NCBI RefSeq assembly: GCF_000699445.3
Contig: NC_067202.1
Span: forward strand, 15,591,924-15,655,923
Source: Schistosoma haematobium
Lineage: Eukaryota > Platyhelminthes > Trematoda > Strigeidida > Schistosomatidae
Direction: 5' to 3'
Length of the DNA: 64,000 bases
Under the pieces are notes generated by a model. It ran no database searches, was not told where the DNA came from, and saw only the letters and a list, made by a program, of their open reading frames with translations. Numbering within the stretch: the first letter of the stretch is position 1; each line of letters begins with the position of its first letter. Shown here in pieces: positions 26,601-35,204 of the stretch. The position numbers and the translations under genes were made by a program.

Positions 26601-29600
26601 TTCCACATTATTCACCCTCTTTTATACTTATACAGCGGCTCGTCTTTGGTGGAAATTCGACTGTATCTAAACGTTCTCGAGTCACTGTCCGGTTGAAAAT
26701 TGTATGTTACCACCGAATACGAGGACTGAAGCAGTTTTTCTGAAACCACGTGCACCATTCAAACTGGCTGCCTTCAACGTTCGCACATTTATGCAGGTCG
26801 GACAACAGATAGGGCTGGCTATGTCTTTGGAAAGTCTTAATATTGATGTTTGTTGTCTATCCGAGACCCGTATTCAAGACTCTGGCGAAGTACTACAAAT
26901 TCGATCTCCATCTGTCGCTTCGAAAAGCTTGTTTTACGTGCGCATATCCGGGGACCCTGTGGCATCTTCGTCTGGTCTTGCTGGCGTTGGTGTCGCACTA
27001 AGCGCTAGAGCTGAGGCAGCACTAGTCGATTGGATCCCCATTAACAGTCGGTTATGTGCTGTTAGATTAGAAAGTTCCATCAAAGTGAGAAGAAATCGGC
27101 GTGAGAAACGATGTCTTTTCGTCATCTCCGCCTATGCCCCGACAGATTGCAGCCCGGATGCAATCAAGGATGAGTTTTACCACCAGTTATCAGTTCTTCT
27201 CCAGAAAGTGCGTTCGACAGATATTGTAGTACTAGCCGGAGACTTGAATGCTCAGGTCGGGCGTCTAGGCACAGAAGAGAGTCGTTTAGGTGGCCGATGG
27301 GGACTCGTTGGTCGCAGGTCAGATAACAGGGGCGGTCTACTGTAACTTTGCACAGACCACAACCTGTTTCTGGCTAGCACTAACTTTCGGCACAGTCATC
27401 GCCGATGTGCCACCTGGCGTCCTCCCTCTGCATCTCAAGCCTGGACTCAGATTGATCACATCGCGATCAGCTACCACTGGCGTGGTTGTGTACAAGACTG
27501 CCGCTCCTTTTGGAGTACCTATCCGGACTCTGACCATGCCTTGGTCTGCGCCAATCTTGCCTTACTTTTCAGTGGCCAACGAAGTGACCACCACCAACGG
27601 ATTGATGTTAGCAAGCTGGTTGCAACTTCTGTTGCAAGTAAGTATCGAACCGAGCTAGCCTCTAGGCTAGCTACCACTCCACCGAAAAGTATAGATGAGC
27701 ATTGGTTGCAGTTGCATGACGCCATGAAAATGGCGGGAACAGTCAGTTGTGGGTTTGCGAAACGTCCCGCTTTTAAGCACTGGGTTTCTCCAGGTTCCTT
27801 ACAACTCATTGAAGCCCGTCGGTCTACTCCGGGTGACCGTGAGTTTGATCATAAACGAAGGATGTTACGTAAGGAAATTGGGCAAAGCTTGCGTAAGGAC
27901 CGAGAAGCCTGGTGGTCGAAGCGTGCTAATGAGCTGGAAGCAGCAGCTGCATCTGGTAACTACCGGAAGCTCTTCCAGCTCATCCGAGCCACTGGCAGCA
28001 AGAAGTCTGGTGTGAGTGAAACAATCTGCGAGGATGATGGGATGCCAATCACTAACATCCATCGACGTCTTGGACGATGGGCAGAATTTTTCGAAGGGCA
28101 GTTCAACTGGCCTGCTACTCCGGCAACATCGGCCAGACTGTCCTGCCCTCCATGGCCGGTGACGACTGATCCACCAAATGAGGAGGAAGTCCGCAAGGAA
28201 CTCCAACTCTTGAAGCGTTACAAATCACTGGGCCCAGATAACTTACCTCCGGCTCTTTTTAAAGATGGTGGTGACTTTTTGACTAAGGAATTGACGACGT
28301 TGTTTACAAAGGTTTGGGAACTAGAGTGTGTACCAACGTCATGGAATGAGTCGATAGTTGTCCCTATCTTTAAAAAGGGTTCACGTTGTTCCTGTAACAA
28401 CTATCGGGTGATAAGTTTACTTCCGATTGCGTCCAAGCTATTGGCTTCCGTCATTCTTCGTAGGCTGTTCAAAACCCGAGAAAGATTGACTCGCGAGGAG
28501 CAGGCTGGGTTTCGTCCTGGTCGAGGATGTATTGATCATATCTTCACCTTCCGCCAAATGTTAGAACACCGCCATACTTATCAAAGGCCAACAATCGTAG
28601 TGTTTCTTGACATCAGGGCTGCCTTCGATTCGTTGGACAGGACTGTTCTCTGGGATTGTCTATTGAAGAAGGGTGTGCCTGAGAAGTTTATTAACATCCT
28701 GAAAGCCCTATATAAAAACACCTCAGGCAGAGTGAGGGCATACAACCACCTCTCTCCATTGTTCCTTTCGAGCAGTGGGGTTAGGCAGGGTTGCCCAATC
28801 TCACCATTCCTCTTCAACTTTGCCATCGATGACATTCTGGAAACAGCTCTGATGAATGTAAGTAATGGGGGTGTGGATCTGTTGCCTGAAGAAAGACTTC
28901 TCGACCTTGAGTATGCGGACGATATTGTCTTACTGTGCGATAATGCCCAAGCCATGCAATCCGCACTTAATCAGTTGGCAATCAGTGTCCGTAGGTATGG
29001 TATGTGCTTTGCACCTTCGAAGTGCAAAGTACTTCTACAAGACTGGCAGGATTCTAATCCTGTACTCACCCTGGATGGTGAGCAGATGGAAGTAGTTGAG
29101 AAGTTCGTGTACCTGGGTAGCTGCATAAGTGCTGGTGGGGGTGTGAGTGATGAGATCAATGCACGTGAAAGCCAGATTTGCTTAAGCCAATCTGGGCCAC
29201 CTTTGGCGCCTCCGTGATGTTAGTCTGACTGTAAAAGGTCGGATCTACAACGCGTCGGTGAGAGCAGTTTTGCTCTATGCTTGTGAAACCTGGTCTCTCC
29301 AAGTTGAGGACGTTAAGACGACTCTCTGTGTTCGATCATCGCTGTCTCCGAAGGATTGCTGACATTCAGTGGCAACACCATGTCAGTAATGCAGAGGTTC
29401 GGCATCGTGTGTTCGGGCACAGAGATGATAATTCAATTGGTGTCACCATCTTGAAACACCGACTTCGGTGGCTTGGACATGTTCTACGAATGTCGTCCCA
29501 GAGAATTCCACGTCGTGCATTATTTGCCGACTCTGGGACTGGTTGGAAGAAGCGGAGAGGTGGTCAGTGCATGACATAGTGTCGTGGTATGAAAGAAAGC

Positions 29601-32196
29601 TGCAAAGGACTGGCCTGTGTTGGTCCTTCACGACTCCCTGGTTGGGGTCTGAGAGATGGTGCCACACAGTGGCTAGAGACGTTATCAGATATGGCTCAGA
29701 ATAGAAGCCAGTGGCGATCCTGCTGTAACCTTCTTTTACTTTCTTCATAAAAAGTGGTTGTGTCTCCTTTACCTGAAAGATTTCTTCTGATTGTACCTTT
29801 TCGTTCCGTCGTTACTACCACACTACTTTACTCCAATCTCTTCGTCATTGTTCTCTTTTTCTTTTGCGCTCCTTAGTTTTTTTTTGTACTTCTCTTCGAA
29901 TTCTCATTGTTTTGTGTGGCGCATATATATTGGCGCTCTCTTGTACCAATATTCATGTGTTCAAATAAATAATAATAATAAACGACAAGTCTTGGGAATA
30001 TCTAAGTCCTAAGTCTACCACTGTATGTAACCTAGATAACACTTCACCATTTATGGTAATGTCTAGGTTGAGTGATGTATCGCCGAAGCATATCCATCCA
30101 CATTTAGCCGTATTAAGCTCCAGTTGCCATTTTAAGCACCACTGTGTTACCTTGTTAAGCTCCATGCTGATGCAATTTTGCATATTCGAATGATTTTCAT
30201 TGAGATCATGGTTGATTCATGATTTCAATTAAACCCAACAATCTCTACAACTTTATAATGACATCATCCAATGTTTTAAATACACGAGGGTTAGAATTAA
30301 TCCATTGTTAATATTATTGTGGACTTCATTTAATCATTTTCCATTAAGATAATGTAAATGCTGGGCAGATTGTTCCGATTATACTTTTTAGTAAAGTTGG
30401 ATTGTGACTAGTAGTGGATGAGCGTTTTGTCTACTTGAGGGGTCATCAGCTGTATGTACCTGGGAAATGTACTGGGTCTAAGCTCCAACATGGATATCAG
30501 CACTGGGGTGTGCCATGTACATCTGGCTAACGTGTTCCAAGTAGGGTGAAACACCCATCCTGGATTTTACTGCTCGCCACAATTCAACTTTACAGATCCA
30601 GTTTTGGGAAATTGAATAGTTAGATCATTGAGTTGCATTTTAATGTCAAGTGTTTTACATAATATCCATTCTGGGTAAATTTAAGGGAATATTTATACTG
30701 GTTGACAGTTATTTCTGTTTACCTTGAGGCAGTGTAACTTGATCTATGGACGTTGAGACGATATGGGTAGATTACTAGTGTGTAGTCACAATTGTTTTGG
30801 AAGTGTTACTGTTGTATGCTGAATTCGTAGGGTTAGCAGTGCCATGATATATTAACACCTAAATGGTTACCTAGCACATGTCAATCTGCACAAAATTCTG
30901 AATTGAGAATAGGAAATCTCAGGATGCAGCTTGTAAAGAAGAGGGGAGAAAATTAAAAGTGGTAAGAATTAGTATCATCGTTTGTCTAGGTAGTGGACAT
31001 ACGTATTACAAACATTTTTAAAAACAATAACTAGAGTTCTTGGCTTGAGTCCCTGAAACTTACACTATGTGTAAAAATCAAATAAAAATCCATTCAGAAA
31101 TTTTGAAGGCATTTACTAGATCACTTTAAACGGTTTGGTCTACTTCATGACGCGCTATCAACCGAAAGTGATAAAACGGGGCTACAAAACAATTTTGTTA
31201 GATTCTTTCCCAACCAGTAAGGGAGGTTCTTTCTAACTTGACTAAGCTGTACCATCGTATAACCAATGTATCTCCTCTTGGGAATCTTGTCAACTTTTGT
31301 TATTTTGGGAATAGGGTACTCAAACTCAATAATAAAACTGTTTATAAAACAAAAAAACGCCGTTCACAACTCTTTTATGAAAGCCATTGAAAATCAGTAT
31401 AGTCTCAAACCATTGACTGTTTTATTTGTAGCAGTTTGTGTCTTCTCATTCTTGATATTAAAGACTGTAGTGAATAACTTTCTATGGATTACATGTTCAT
31501 CCTGAGCAGATTGACCTATTGTTGTCTTGTGACTGCAGATTTGATGGTAGCGTACTATCGATTGGATCAATGACAATAAAACACGTAAGAACAACCTAGA
31601 GTTCTGATTGGTCCCACTTCCCTGTCTATCCCAGCCAGCTGAGTCCAGAACGCAAGTCTCAGCCTCTGAGATATTCTCATCGAGACACAACACCTATAAA
31701 GTTTATTTCTAATTTGTTTGAAGAGATTTTCTTCTGAAATAATGATAATATTAATTGTGCATTTTGTTGTTGTTGTTGCTGCATGGTTATGTTTATTTAG
31801 GAAAATGAAGCAGTTGTACGTGAAATTGTTGATTATGCATCAGATAAATTTTATTTAGAAACAATTTGGCCATATATTGAATCATCTTCTAATTCTATAA
31901 ATCAACCAATATGGAAACATCGTGGTCTATCTGATATATATCAATGTGAATCATGTATACGTTCATCTGAAAAAGATTTAACAAATGGATTTTTTGTTGC
32001 TTTATTTATAAAATATAAATCAAATAATTCATTGAATGTTACATCACTACCACCACCATCATCATCAATTATGACTACTGAATTAAGTGTACCTGGCAAC
32101 TCATCGTTGACATTCAATAATAATGAAAATGTTAATTTGGAAAAACAAGAATTATTTACTTTTAAAATACGAAAGAAATGTAGAACTAATCTTTAA
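14521..32196 (+). CDS. NSUN5: NSUN5, 28S rRNA (cytosine-C5) methyltransferase, 7 exons
   Basis: Joined exons 14521-14631, 17970-18321, 21230-21353, 22619-22763, 23446-23594, 24766-25195 and 31801-32196 give 1707 nt, or 568 aa plus stop, with GT/AG borders and frame kept at every join. NSUN5/Rcm1 methylates one conserved cytosine of large-subunit rRNA in the nucleolus, using S-adenosylmethionine. Visible family marks: an N-terminal NSUN5 segment (YTEAAYLVCVVKGQVCRLKT, then LRKIYALASKT); LPCYARVNFLKT, which starts the pre-catalytic region; SAM motif I DACAAPGNKT at 263-272; acidic motif II FAVDRD near 286-291; motif IV LLDPSCSGSG with Cys365; motif VI VVYSTCS with Cys432; and the C-terminal NGFFVALF. 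Both conserved cysteines are present. Length is somewhat above the human protein because of Asn/Ser-rich inserts (residues ~76-83, ~315-334, C-terminus). The last intron (6.6 kb) holds nested retrotransposons. Confidence 0.93.
15032..15336 (+). mobile_element. Probable solo LTR with TATA and CCAAT boxes
   Basis: The block starts TGTTAGC and ends TTATAACA (TG...CA with short inverted ends). It contains an inverted CCAAT pair (gctgattgg at 15089-15097 and ccaatcagc at 15109-15117) and TATAAATA at 15165-15172, a promoter layout expected for an LTR U3. A second possible end (TTATAACA) occurs at 15365. No gag or pol follows. The end point and orientation are inferred. Confidence 0.6.
15366..15600 (+). 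other. GC-rich island of unknown origin
   Basis: About 235 bp, clearly GC-richer than anything nearby, beginning with the near-palindrome ggagacggtctcc. It continues an open frame from the LTR (15192-15572), but I recognise no domain. It could be untranslated leader of the LTR element or an unrelated repeat. Confidence 0.5.
15613..15713. repeat. (TA)n followed by (GATA)n microsatellite
   Basis: A perfect TA run of roughly 60 bp passes directly into about nine TAGA/GATA units. A second TA run (about 24 bp) lies at 15006-15031 on the other side of the LTR/GC-rich insertion. Confidence 0.95.
15970..17335. other. AT-rich NSUN5 intron 1 sequence
   Basis: No coding signal, repeat family or structure that I can support. 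It lies between the RTE 3' fragment and the next element A copy, inside NSUN5 intron 1. Confidence 0.6.
17340..17852 (-). repeat. Element A retroposon, near full-length
   Basis: On the minus strand it runs from ccccaaatgccctggta through the internal block (gaccaatgtttggtcac-like core, gtggattagacctttaggtc) to the tail ttgtaccaatggttatgtg and (TAAA)n. It lies just upstream of NSUN5 exon 2. Its open frame (17625-17356) is a by-product of the repeat and recurs in other copies. Confidence 0.85.
17970..18321 (+). CDS. NSUN5: NSUN5 exon 2
   Basis: Acceptor ttctag ends at 17969. The exon opens with NLRKIYALASKTLSSYGILL and ends one base into a Gly codon before the donor gtttgt. It contains an Asn/Asp-rich insert and the HDLLKEKKISHHFLL segment, which corresponds to the family's VYELLLGKG region. 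Confidence 0.92.
18494..19030 (-). mobile_element. RTE family (TGAC-tail) 3' end
   Basis: It starts at its tail (five cagt repeats at 18494-18516). On the minus strand, 19028-18732 encodes an RTE C-terminus: MHGHVLRMPNHRLPRRAMFS, GRCRLPGWVPRDD, MAQNRLQWRKCIHSL. It is 5'-truncated and sits in NSUN5 intron 2. Confidence 0.85.
19260..20470 (-). mobile_element. Penelope-like element: RT end plus GIY-YIG, degenerate
   Basis: On the minus strand, 20435-20172 encodes the PLE reverse transcriptase box WPRFVDDTFVIIKKDKLENI followed by FTMEKDSKNELSFLDVLI, typical of Penelope. After several frameshifts, about 19830-19730 reads NIIYKMNCSNYEKHYIEQSG, the GIY-YIG endonuclease (I-I-Y ... Y-I-E-Q-S-G). The RT-then-GIY-YIG order is diagnostic of PLEs. 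Downstream (19285-19345) is a block shared with foldbacks at 46.6 and 56.9 kb, likely the element's pseudo-LTR. It is a dead copy in NSUN5 intron 2. Confidence 0.85.
21230..21353 (+). CDS. NSUN5: NSUN5 exon 3
   Basis: Acceptor tttcag; the first two bases complete Gly155. It encodes LPCYARVNFLKTTLADVIEK, the start of the conserved catalytic region (human equivalent begins P-R-F-V-R-V-N-T-L-K). Donor gtaaac. Confidence 0.93.
21700..21860 (+). repeat. Sm-alpha hammerhead SINE fragment, degraded
   Basis: The plus strand shows ctaacgagtccctaatagg, then acaaaatgctcg and ttccactgctagtcac, aligning by eye with the Sm-alpha hammerhead (CTGACGAG...GGACGAAA...TTCCACTGC). The core bases CTGA and GAAA are changed to CTAA and CAAA, so it should not cleave. 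Confidence 0.6.
22285..22505 (+). repeat. Element A fragment, diverged
   Basis: It contains the family's 'ccaaaccaatcgtg', 'tcttacccatgggatg' and 'gctccactgctttgtg' landmarks with many substitutions and no intact tail. It lies in NSUN5 intron 3. Confidence 0.6.
22619..22763 (+). CDS. NSUN5: NSUN5 exon 4
   Basis: Acceptor attcag, donor gtaaag. It encodes FRKKVYKLDRGEFMLDYHLP and then LLVFPSGTALHDLELY, matching the family's 'PELLVFPAQTDLH' region, and ends with LLIQDK just before the SAM-binding part. Confidence 0.94.
22933..23340 (+). repeat. Hammerhead/tRNA-type SINE with upstream foldback
   Basis: A box-A match TGGTCCAGTAG is at 23128-23138 and a perfect box B GGTTCGAGTCC at 23172-23182, as in tRNA-derived pol III promoters. 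A hammerhead-like motif follows: GCACTG 23204-23209, core CTGAGGA 23213-23219, GAAA 23235-23238, CAGTGC 23247-23252. A 3-base insertion separates stem I from the core and stem II is imperfect. Upstream, 22933-22968 and 23036-23071 are 36-base inverted arms. It lies in NSUN5 intron 4. Confidence 0.8.
23446..23594 (+). CDS. NSUN5: NSUN5 exon 5 (SAM motif I)
   Basis: Acceptor tttaaag, donor gttagc. It contains DVLDACAAPGNKTLQL (SAM-binding motif I, residues 260-275) and IFAVDRDPNR (motif II). Its start continues exon 4 in phase 0. Confidence 0.95.
24230..24400 (-). repeat. Hammerhead/tRNA-type SINE, degenerate copy
   Basis: The minus strand reads gtactgctgaggagtc, then gggaagaaatcgccgtcc and agtgcttccagg, the same family as at 23.1, 35.3 and 45.8 kb. 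Core CTGAGGAG and GAAA remain, but stem II is disrupted. It lies in NSUN5 intron 5. Confidence 0.7.
24766..25195 (+). CDS. NSUN5: NSUN5 exon 6 (both conserved cysteines)
   Basis: Acceptor ctttag; its first base completes Arg294. It carries SILLDPSCSGSGLSIRQ with Cys365 and QRVVYSTCSIHPE with Cys432. It ends after Glu437 at the donor gtaaga. Confidence 0.95.
25420..26030 (-). mobile_element. CR1-like LINE, C-terminal part (downstream half of a split copy)
   Basis: A 177-codon minus-strand frame (25955-25422) begins MYKVCARPLLEYCTFIL and contains RRLKLNLIFFFKLLHKL and RLWNNLPQSIRTIKSLPLFV, the C-terminal region of CR1/jockey RTs. Just upstream it reads SQRLIGYITRNLYNTESRIL. The preceding RT part lies at 30183-29985, so the LINE between them split this copy. 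Confidence 0.85.
26035..29985 (+). mobile_element. RTE-type LINE (endonuclease + RT), near full-length, inactivated
   Basis: The 5' region (26035-26440) matches element A. An ATT microsatellite follows, then one long frame from 26704. It has an AP-endonuclease domain (FNVRTFMQVG, LSETRIQD, SAYAPTDC, LAGDLNAQVG, DSDHALV) and an RT domain (NYRVISLLPIASKLL, QAGFRPGRGC, FLDIRAAFDSLDR, GVRQGCPISPFLFNF, YADD at 28912-28923). The RTE C-terminal region is YACETW, LRWLGHVLRMSSQRIPRRAL, GPSRLPGW. The frame is broken by a single TAA at 27343-27345, frameshifts near 29170 and 29300 and later stops. The 3' tail ends cttgtaccaatattcatgtg, then AATAA repeats to 29985. It resembles schistosome RTE elements; I do not assign a name. 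Confidence 0.88.
26490..26603 (+). repeat. (ATT)n microsatellite
   Basis: Imperfect then near-perfect ATT/TTA trinucleotide repeats, longest between about 26555 and 26600, inside the 5' region of the LINE. The poly-Asn and poly-Ile frames over it are artefacts. Confidence 0.95.
29985..30190 (-). mobile_element. CR1-like LINE, RT end (upstream half of the split copy)
   Basis: The minus-strand frame 30183-29985 reads MELNKVTQWCLKWQLELNTA, KCGWICFGDTSLNLDI and VVDLGLRYSQDLS, the segment just after the RT active site in jockey/CR1 elements. It breaks at the tail of the plus-strand LINE; the protein resumes at 26030 going down. Confidence 0.8.
30490..30605 (+). repeat. Sm-alpha hammerhead SINE fragment, degraded
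   Basis: The plus strand reads catctggctaacgtgttcc, agggtgaaacacccatcc and tggattttactgctcgccac, lining up with the Sm-alpha ribozyme region. The core is CTAACGT rather than CTGACGA. It lies in NSUN5 intron 6. Confidence 0.55.
31530..31700 (-). repeat. LTR fragment related to the solo LTR at 48.6 kb
   Basis: Shares the segments acacgtaagaacaacctag, gttctgattggtccc and cagcctctgag with 48606-48969 and includes the same AATAAA neighbourhood. Both LTR ends are missing. It lies in NSUN5 intron 6. Confidence 0.65.
31801..32196 (+). CDS. NSUN5: NSUN5 exon 7 and stop
   Basis: Acceptor atttag. It opens ENEAVVREIVDYASDKF, the continuation after the family's 'CSLCQEENEDVVRDAL', and has the C-terminal TNGFFVALFIKYK. 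Stop TAA at 32194-32196. It joins exon 6 in phase 0 across a 6605-bp intron. Confidence 0.95.
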   Translation, partial: ENEAVVREIVDYASDKFYLETIWPYIESSSNSINQPIWKHRGLSDIYQCESCIRSSEKDLTNGFFVALFIKYKSNNSLNVTSLPPPSSSIMTTELSVPGNSSLTFNNNENVNLEKQELFTFKIRKKCRTNL

Positions 32197-32279
32197 GTGT
32201 TTAAATTTCTGTCAGAAAATTGTATTATATTTTGTAAATTAGTAACTATGACTATGATGTTGTCATCTTATAATGTTTA

Positions 32280-32285
32280 ATTAAA
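32280..32285 (+). promoter_or_regulatory. Candidate NSUN5 poly(A) signal (ATTAAA)
   Basis: ATTAAA lies 84 bases after the NSUN5 stop codon. No AATAAA occurs closer. Assignment rests on position alone. Confidence 0.45.
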
Positions 32286-32426
32286 GAAAAGAAGAGAACA
32301 TATAAATAGACAAAACTTTTCATATATTTTTGTGTGTATGTATGTGTGTGCATTTTTTTGGGGGGGTGTGGTGTTGGTATAGTTTTTCTGTTTATGTGTT
32401 AATACCTTCATTTCACAGATTGAAAT

Positions 32427-32512
32427 CATGAATCAATTGAAGCTAGACCACCATGGAAAACCTGGAAGCACTGAACGGCCGTTTCGTCCTAATATGGAAC
32501 TCCTCATCATGA
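32427..32512 (-). repeat. Hammerhead/tRNA-type SINE, ribozyme-to-3' fragment
   Basis: The minus strand reads catgatgaggag, ttaggacgaaacggccgttc and agtgcttccaggttttcc, ending in the family's 3' segment gattcatgatttcaatctg. The tRNA-like part is missing. Confidence 0.75.
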
Positions 32513-32579
32513 ATTGATAATGATAAATTTCGATGGTATAATAAGAAAATAAAGATTATCAGAAAACTATGTGATGATA

Positions 32580-32880
32580 TTCACTTGGTGTGGTTTACTT
32601 GCATCTTCCTATTGTTATTTAGGACTGTAATTGATCAGTTTTTTATTGGCATATGTGGATCCTGTGCGAACTGTCTCGATATTGCTTGAACAAACAAAGA
32701 TGGATAGTGGCTAACAGTGAAATCCAGTTTGATGCTCATTTCGTCCTATTTGGTGCTCGTCAGCTGGATGTACCTACGTCTGAGTTGATGTTCACTCTGG
32801 GACTCGAACCCAGTACCGTTTGCTTAAAACGTCATCGCGTTATCCACTTAGCTACTGAGTACTGATAGCCACCTGCTCAT
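32580..32880 (-). repeat. Sm-alpha SINE with pol III boxes and hammerhead
   Basis: On the minus strand: box A TAGCTAAGTGG (32844-32854, perfect consensus), box B GGTTCGAGTCC (32800-32810, perfect). The hammerhead spans 32769-32722: ATCCAG stem, core CTGACGA at 32763-32757, GAAA at 32742-32739, 3-bp stem III ATG/CAT, and CTGGAT closing stem I. Stem II (GCACC/GGAC) has two mismatches and two extra bases follow the cleavage site, so activity is doubtful. Sm-alpha is a known schistosome SINE whose transcripts carry a hammerhead. Confidence 0.85.
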
Positions 32881-33241
32881 GTAATGGAATAATGTTATAT
32901 TAGCGCAATGCATTTCGAACAATCTGATCACACATATACTTGTCAAAAACATTTATATGTAAAAATAATAGGTCAACTAGACTAGAAATCGAGGGTAAGA
33001 GGATATGATGTAATCTTATGTTGAATTAAAGAAAAATACATATAAATAGACAAACTTTTCACATATTTTTGTGTTTTTGCCCTGTATGTATGTGTGTGTG
33101 TATTTTTGTGCGGGGGGATATAGTTTTTCTGTTTATATGTTAATACTTAAATTATTTACTTTCTTAAAGTCTATCATCATGAATTGATATTGATAAGTGA
33201 TTGGAAAAGCTCTTGACTACTATGAATATACTTGGATTAAT

Positions 33242-33663
33242 CAGTGATTTATAGAAACTGTCGTGGCATGAAAGAAAGCTGCAAAGGACTGGCCTGTGTT
33301 GGTCCTTCACGACTCCCTGGCTGAGGTCCGAGAGACGGTGCAACACAGTGGCTAGAGTCGTTATCAGATATGGCTCAGAATGGGAGCCAGTGGCGATCCT
33401 ACTGTAACCTTATTTTACTTTCTTCATAAAAAGTGGTTGTGTCTTCCTTAACTGAAAGATCTCTTCTGATTGTACGTTTCTGTTTCTCCCATTATTATTA
33501 TTATTACACTACCTTACAATAATCTGTTCGTTATTGTCCTTTTTTAACGCTCCTTACCTTTCTTTTTTTCCTTCTTCTCTTCGAATTCTCATTGTCTTGT
33601 GGGGCGCATATGTATTTGGTGCCCTCTTGTACCAATATTTATGTGTTCAAATAAATAAATAGA
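33242..33663 (+). mobile_element. 5'-truncated 3' end of the RTE-type LINE
   Basis: About 420 bp matching the 3' part of the LINE at 29580-29985 with few differences (ctgcaaaggactggcctgtg, ggagccagtggcgatcc, cttcataaaaagtggttgtg), ending in cttgtaccaatatttatgtg and AAATA repeats. A typical 5'-truncated insertion in the NSUN5-TRMT10 spacer. Confidence 0.85.
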
Positions 33664-34486
33664 TAATCGAAAGAATCCTATATGATGACAGATTGGGTTT
33701 TTATTAATCGGATTGAACGTTAATTGCCTGTGTTAACACTTTTAGTATGCTTTTCAAAAGCTTCTAGAATCTCACTGTTACACAATGCTGTAAATATCCT
33801 TGTTTTCTGTACACAAATTAACCTTGGGATTTAAAGCAGTGGGACTGAAGTCTGGGAGACGAACTAATCAGATTTCATATAGCACCTGTGGAATTTGTCT
33901 GTGAAACCCATTTACTTATGAAAGGTTACAAAAGATTCATGCACTATAACTGATGTCATTTTTATCCTACCTTTTAATCTTAATTCTCAACACTTATTCC
34001 TAACCTTATTTTGGGCCGAATTAACTGTAGAGATTTCGTAATGTCATATTTGAAACCATTCAAGATCATCCTTATACCTTAGTTCCACTGTTAAAATTCT
34101 TCCCGCACCTTCTACCTTTTGTTTCCAACTCGGTGTGTAATGGTAGAAATTACTGGGGACTACTAGGAGGTGTGTTAAAAAGTTGATTTTTTAATCTCTC
34201 AAGTACAAAGTATGTCATTTTGGCATCTAAAATGGTTAAAGAATGATTATTTCATTTTGATTTCAAACTTTCTACCATCGTGTTTCTGTTTTAAAGCTCG
34301 CTACTCTTATTTTGTGTTTCCGGTGTACGTAACTTTTAAGCTACTGAATTTGTAATGATCATTCCCTGCTTTGTGCATCATCTTGAAATCGTATATTTTT
34401 AAATGGTTATAAATGCTTATAGAATAATGTATTATTAAGTGCTTGTCTACATTAATGTTCTTATATCAGTATGTTCAACCAACCCC

Positions 34487-35000
34487 CAAATGCCCTGGTA
34501 TGGTCGAGGGTGGGGAGAGTCAGCTCGCTCTCCAAGTGCTCTCACATGACCACGCGTTTACAGCCACTGCCAAGGAAGTCCTACTCACTCCGCTATCCCA
34601 CCACAGTTGCTGTTTACGAAGTTGAGAGGACGAAAAGCGAGTGTCCAGAGCTTTAACCGGGTTGATGGACACGGAGGGTTCACCTAGGAGAGTTTGAAAA
34701 ACTGTAGTTCCAAACTAATGGTGCATATAGGCTTCAGGATCCTGAGGAAATAGATGGTGTGTGAATCAATTGTTGGACACTGGCTACCATGAGACTGCAT
34801 CTCCTGACATTGCTCCACTGCCTTGTGGATTAGACCTTTAGGTCGAAGGCTCGGGGAGTGATCCTTACGAAAACTATCTGTTTCGGCCTGGGCACTCGAG
34901 CAGTATCACATCCCACACACAAATCACGACTTGTATGGAGGATATTTATTCGGTGCCAATTTGTACCAATGTTTGCGTGTTCAAATAAATAAATAAACAT
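34487..35000 (+). repeat. Element A retroposon, near full-length
   Basis: It runs from cccaaatgccctggtatgg to ccaatttgtaccaatgtttg followed by TTCAAATAAATAAATAAA. It carries all internal landmarks (accgggttgatggacac, ctggctaccatg, gtggattagacctttaggtc). Confidence 0.85.
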
Positions 35001-35204
35001 CCTTTACAAAATTCTATCAAGCGAAGACAACGCTCTTCTAAAGCATCTGTTATGAGTAGATAGCTAACAAAACTTAAACAAACAAGTACAATGTTGATTT
35101 TGTTTTATCATTTTGATAATAATCACCTCACTAGTGAATGACTTCCAGGGATACTCCTGGAGTTCTAATGAGAAGCCATTACTAGTGGAGTTCAACCAGG
35201 TCTG

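Larger units (their letters stand above)
32275..33165 (+). repeat. Direct duplication of NSUN5 3' flank (about 130-bp homologous ends)
   Basis: 32275-32405 and 33020-33152 share aattaaagaaaa, catataaatagacaaa, cttttcatatatttttgtgt, the TGTG run, the G run and tatagtttttctgtttat. A second shared block (catcatgaattgatattgat-like) follows at 32504 and 33175. The pattern fits tandem duplication of a ~740-bp unit, with SINE insertions in the first unit only. Confidence 0.75.

Noticed and set aside
26346..26615. Poly-Asn and poly-Ile frames over 26.4-26.6 kb
   Set aside because: Products of the ATT microsatellite on both strands.
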